In this document: piece after piece, positions 5,345 through 6,627 of the stretch
Layout: each line of letters opens with the position of its first letter
How positions within the stretch are numbered: the first letter of the stretch is position 1
NCBI GenBank assembly: GCA_900769375.1
Contig: CAAGGN010000036.1
Coordinates: 1-6,627 of the forward strand
DNA: 6,627 nucleotides
Reading direction: 5' to 3'
Source: Clostridia bacterium
GTDB lineage: Bacteria > Bacillota > Clostridia > Oscillospirales > Acutalibacteraceae
The notes under the pieces: generated by a model
The model's input: only the letters and a program-made list of their open reading frames with translations
What the model was told of the DNA's origin: nothing
The model's database searches: none
Position numbers and translations under genes: made by a program

Positions 5345-5704
5345 TTAATCTTCAATATCCTTATCCCTATCAACTATCACGCCTGTTTTAGCGTTAATTT
5401 CATAGGAATATTCGTGAGCGTCACGGTCAAAATCGATTTCATAAACCAAAACGCCGTTATCGTAATCAAGATGGCTTTCTATCATACGAACCTCTTCCCT
5501 TTTAAGCCCCGCATCTTTAAGGGCTATATCAAGGGCTTCATCGGCAGTGAAATTTGCATCGGTTTCTGAACCGCTTGGGGAATTGATGTTGCTATTAGGA
5601 TTCTGCAAATCTCCGTTATTTCCGCCGATCATATCCTTAACTCCGCAGGCAGAAAGTGTCGCAACAAAAATTATAGATAAAAGAAGAACTAATAATCTTT
5701 TCAT
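5345..5704 (-). CDS. PepSY-domain lipoprotein
   Basis: A 119-aa secreted lipoprotein. The N-terminus MKRLL is followed by a hydrophobic stretch and the lipobox L17-S18-A19-C20, so Cys20 would be lipidated and the protein anchored on the outer face of the membrane. A low-complexity Asn/Ser/Gly linker (about 26-50) leads to one PepSY domain (about 52-117). The domain shows the family pattern TADEALDIALKDAGL, then VYEIDF, YSYEINAKTGVIV. PepSY domains are proposed to inhibit or modulate extracytoplasmic peptidases, or to occur as sensor-like modules; no partner is evident here. The ATG is well supported by AGGAGGG 6 nt upstream. No convincing promoter is visible in the 61-bp gap upstream, so it may be transcribed from the flavin reductase unit. 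The domain call is strong, the role unknown. Confidence 0.88.
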   Translation of the reverse strand: MKRLLVLLLSIIFVATLSACGVKDMIGGNNGDLQNPNSNINSPSGSETDANFTADEALDIALKDAGLKREEVRMIESHLDYDNGVLVYEIDFDRDAHEYSYEINAKTGVIVDRDKDIED

Positions 5705-5765
5705 TGTGTTCCCTCCTGCTATATATTCTTTAACGGTTTTTGAAATTTATAACTTGTAAAAATTA

Positions 5766-6245
5766 TCAATTTTTAGGTTTTATCGCCTTATGATAATGAG
5801 CGTAGGTGCAGGATTCGCCTTCACCCAAAACTCTCGCCTCGGTTACGTCTCCGACAAACAGCGTATGACTTCCCACGTCGGTTTTACTAATCACCTTTAA
5901 GGAGAAACAAGCGTTAGTATATTTCGGGATATATTTTATGCCGTTGGACGTGCGAAAATCTTCTTCGCAATTCGCAAATTTATCTACGTCTCTGCCCGAC
6001 TGCATACCAAAATGCTTTATAACCTCAAAGGGCGTATCTTCGGTCAGAACGCACACGTTAAGTCGGCCCGTTTTATCGATAATTTCTTTAGTTAAGCTAT
6101 TGTTTTGCAAAGATACTGCCATACGGTCAGGCGACAATGCTACCTGAATTGCAGTATTTGAAATACAACCGTTATCTTTTTCTTTATCCCTTGCCGTTAC
6201 TACAAATAAACCATAGCTTAATTTATAGTAGGCGGATAAGTCGAT
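5766..6245 (-). CDS. Flavin reductase-like FMN-binding domain protein (start codon unresolved)
   Basis: About 160 codons with the features of the flavin-reductase-like (split-barrel) family: YKLSYGLFVVTA near the start, DNGCISNTAIQV, SLQNNSLTKEII, HFGMQSGRDVDKF, and GSHTLFVGDVTEA close to the C-terminus AHYHKAIKPKN. Such proteins bind FMN and often act beside rubredoxin, rubrerythrin or flavodiiron partners in anaerobes, which fits the rubrerythrin immediately upstream. The family-like sequence begins right after the rubrerythrin stop, but no ATG, GTG or TTG occurs there in frame. I place the 5' edge at the ATC codon (6243-6245, in KIDLSAYYKL), where an initiator Met would be expected. The nearest in-frame standard starts are GTG at 6312-6314 and ATG at 6324-6326, both inside the rubrerythrin gene and without a clear Shine-Dalgarno. 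A near-cognate start, reinitiation, or a sequence error are possible. Confidence 0.78.
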   Translation of the reverse strand: MDLSAYYKLSYGLFVVTARDKEKDNGCISNTAIQVALSPDRMAVSLQNNSLTKEIIDKTGRLNVCVLTEDTPFEVIKHFGMQSGRDVDKFANCEEDFRTSNGIKYIPKYTNACFSLKVISKTDVGSHTLFVGDVTEARVLGEGESCTYAHYHKAIKPKN

Positions 6246-6260
6246 TTTACTATTATCCGC
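6232..6260 (-). repeat. Inverted repeat across the rubrerythrin stop / flavin reductase start
   Basis: On the minus strand GCGGATAA and TTATCCGC (8-bp perfect arms) flank a 13-nt loop, TAGTAAAATCGAC. The rubrerythrin TAA stop is in the left arm, and the expected initiation region of the flavin reductase is in the loop. No T tract follows. It could be a translation-coupling or RNA-stability structure, or chance. Confidence 0.45.
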
Positions 6261-6627
6261 GAAAGTAGCGCTCCAAAAGGCCCTCGAATGCCTTGCCGTG
6301 TCTTGCTTCGTCACGAGCCATTTCATGAACGGTATCGTGGATTGCATCAAGGTTATTTTTCTTTGCACAAGCAGCCAAGTCAAACTTACCTTTTGTTGCA
6401 CCGTATTCGCAGTCAACTCTCCATTTTAAGTTTGATTTTGTATCAGCTTTCATATTTGCTTCTAAATCTTCGCCTAAAAGTTCAGCAAATTTAGCCGCAT
6501 GCTCTGCTTCTTCATAAGCAGCTTTTTCCCAGTAAAGGCCAACTTCAGGATATCCTTCACGATGAGCTATTCTTGCCATGCACAAATACATACCTACTTC
6601 AGCACATTCACCATTAAAGTTTGCCAT
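6253..6627 (-). CDS. Rubrerythrin / NADH peroxidase-type diiron protein (5' truncated by window edge)
   Basis: Ferritin-like four-helix diiron domain that reduces hydrogen peroxide in the cytoplasm of anaerobes. Diiron ligands can be picked out: Glu7 in FNGE, E40-x-x-H43 in YEEAEH, Glu74 in CEYGA, and E107-x-x-H110 in ARDEARH, with a further Glu102. The stretches HREGYP-EVGLYWEKAAYEEAEHAAKFAELLGE and DAIHDTVHEMARDEARHGKAFEGLL are highly typical. The Met at the window edge is probably internal. In the family members I recall, an equivalent ANFNGEC segment lies inside the protein, preceded by a linker and often an N-terminal rubredoxin domain. I therefore call the gene partial at its 5' end. 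The C-terminus ERYFRG is complete. It directly precedes the flavin reductase, a possible redox partner. Confidence 0.9.
   Translation of the reverse strand: MANFNGECAEVGMYLCMARIAHREGYPEVGLYWEKAAYEEAEHAAKFAELLGEDLEANMKADTKSNLKWRVDCEYGATKGKFDLAACAKKNNLDAIHDTVHEMARDEARHGKAFEGLLERYFRG

Noticed and set aside
5705..5765. Possible promoter upstream of the PepSY lipoprotein (TTGATA, TATAAA, TATATA elements)
   Set aside because: No pair of boxes has a spacing of 16-18 bp; in an AT-rich gap such hexamers are expected by chance.
5757..5775. AT-only inverted repeat at the flavin reductase stop (TAAAAATT / AATTTTTA)
   Set aside because: The stem has no GC pairs and overlaps the stop codon; too weak to call a terminator.

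Overview
The window is a short stretch of a low-to-mid-GC Bacillota chromosome, most likely an anaerobic member of the Clostridia and perhaps Oscillospiraceae-like. The evidence is the housekeeping order pyrH-frr-uppS-cdsA-dxr-S2P protease, strong AGGAGG-type ribosome binding sites, consensus sigma-A promoters, a BofA-family protein, and a rubrerythrin typical of anaerobes. This placement is inference; no rRNA or other taxonomic marker is present. Every gene I accept lies on the minus strand, so transcription runs from high to low coordinates. The first 15 bases are Illumina adapter, so the low-coordinate edge is an untrimmed contig end rather than native sequence.

Region 1 (6627 down to about 5345) is an accessory group. 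It holds the 3' part of a rubrerythrin/NADH-peroxidase-type gene, then a flavin-reductase-domain protein with no obvious start codon, then a small PepSY lipoprotein. The first two suggest handling of oxygen or peroxide. Region 2 (about 5340 down to 4354) starts with a 32-bp perfect palindrome and a perfect TTGACA-17-TATAAT promoter. These precede a DUF4282-like membrane protein and a BofA-family membrane protein, and the region ends in a clear intrinsic terminator. A second terminator-like hairpin between the two membrane genes also buries the bofA ribosome binding site.

Region 3 (4347 down to 16) is the core operon with its own strong promoter. It encodes UMP kinase (pyrH), ribosome recycling factor (frr), undecaprenyl diphosphate synthase (uppS), CDP-diacylglycerol synthase (cdsA), DXP reductoisomerase (dxr), and the N-terminus of a site-2 protease (rseP/rasP family) cut off by the adapter. 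Most genes are tightly packed: 12-nt gaps at pyrH/frr and uppS/cdsA, a TAATG overlap at cdsA/dxr, and a GTGA overlap at dxr/rseP. The exception is frr/uppS, where a terminator-like hairpin lies in the gap. The operon links pyrimidine nucleotide supply, translation recycling, isoprenoid precursors (dxr), the cell-wall lipid carrier (uppS), phospholipid synthesis (cdsA) and membrane proteolysis.

I found no tRNA, rRNA, CRISPR array, insertion sequence or clearly novel multi-gene system. The points most worth a second look are RNA-level or structural: three hairpins at gene junctions, the palindrome beside the consensus promoter, the missing start codon of the flavin reductase, and the adapter remnant.
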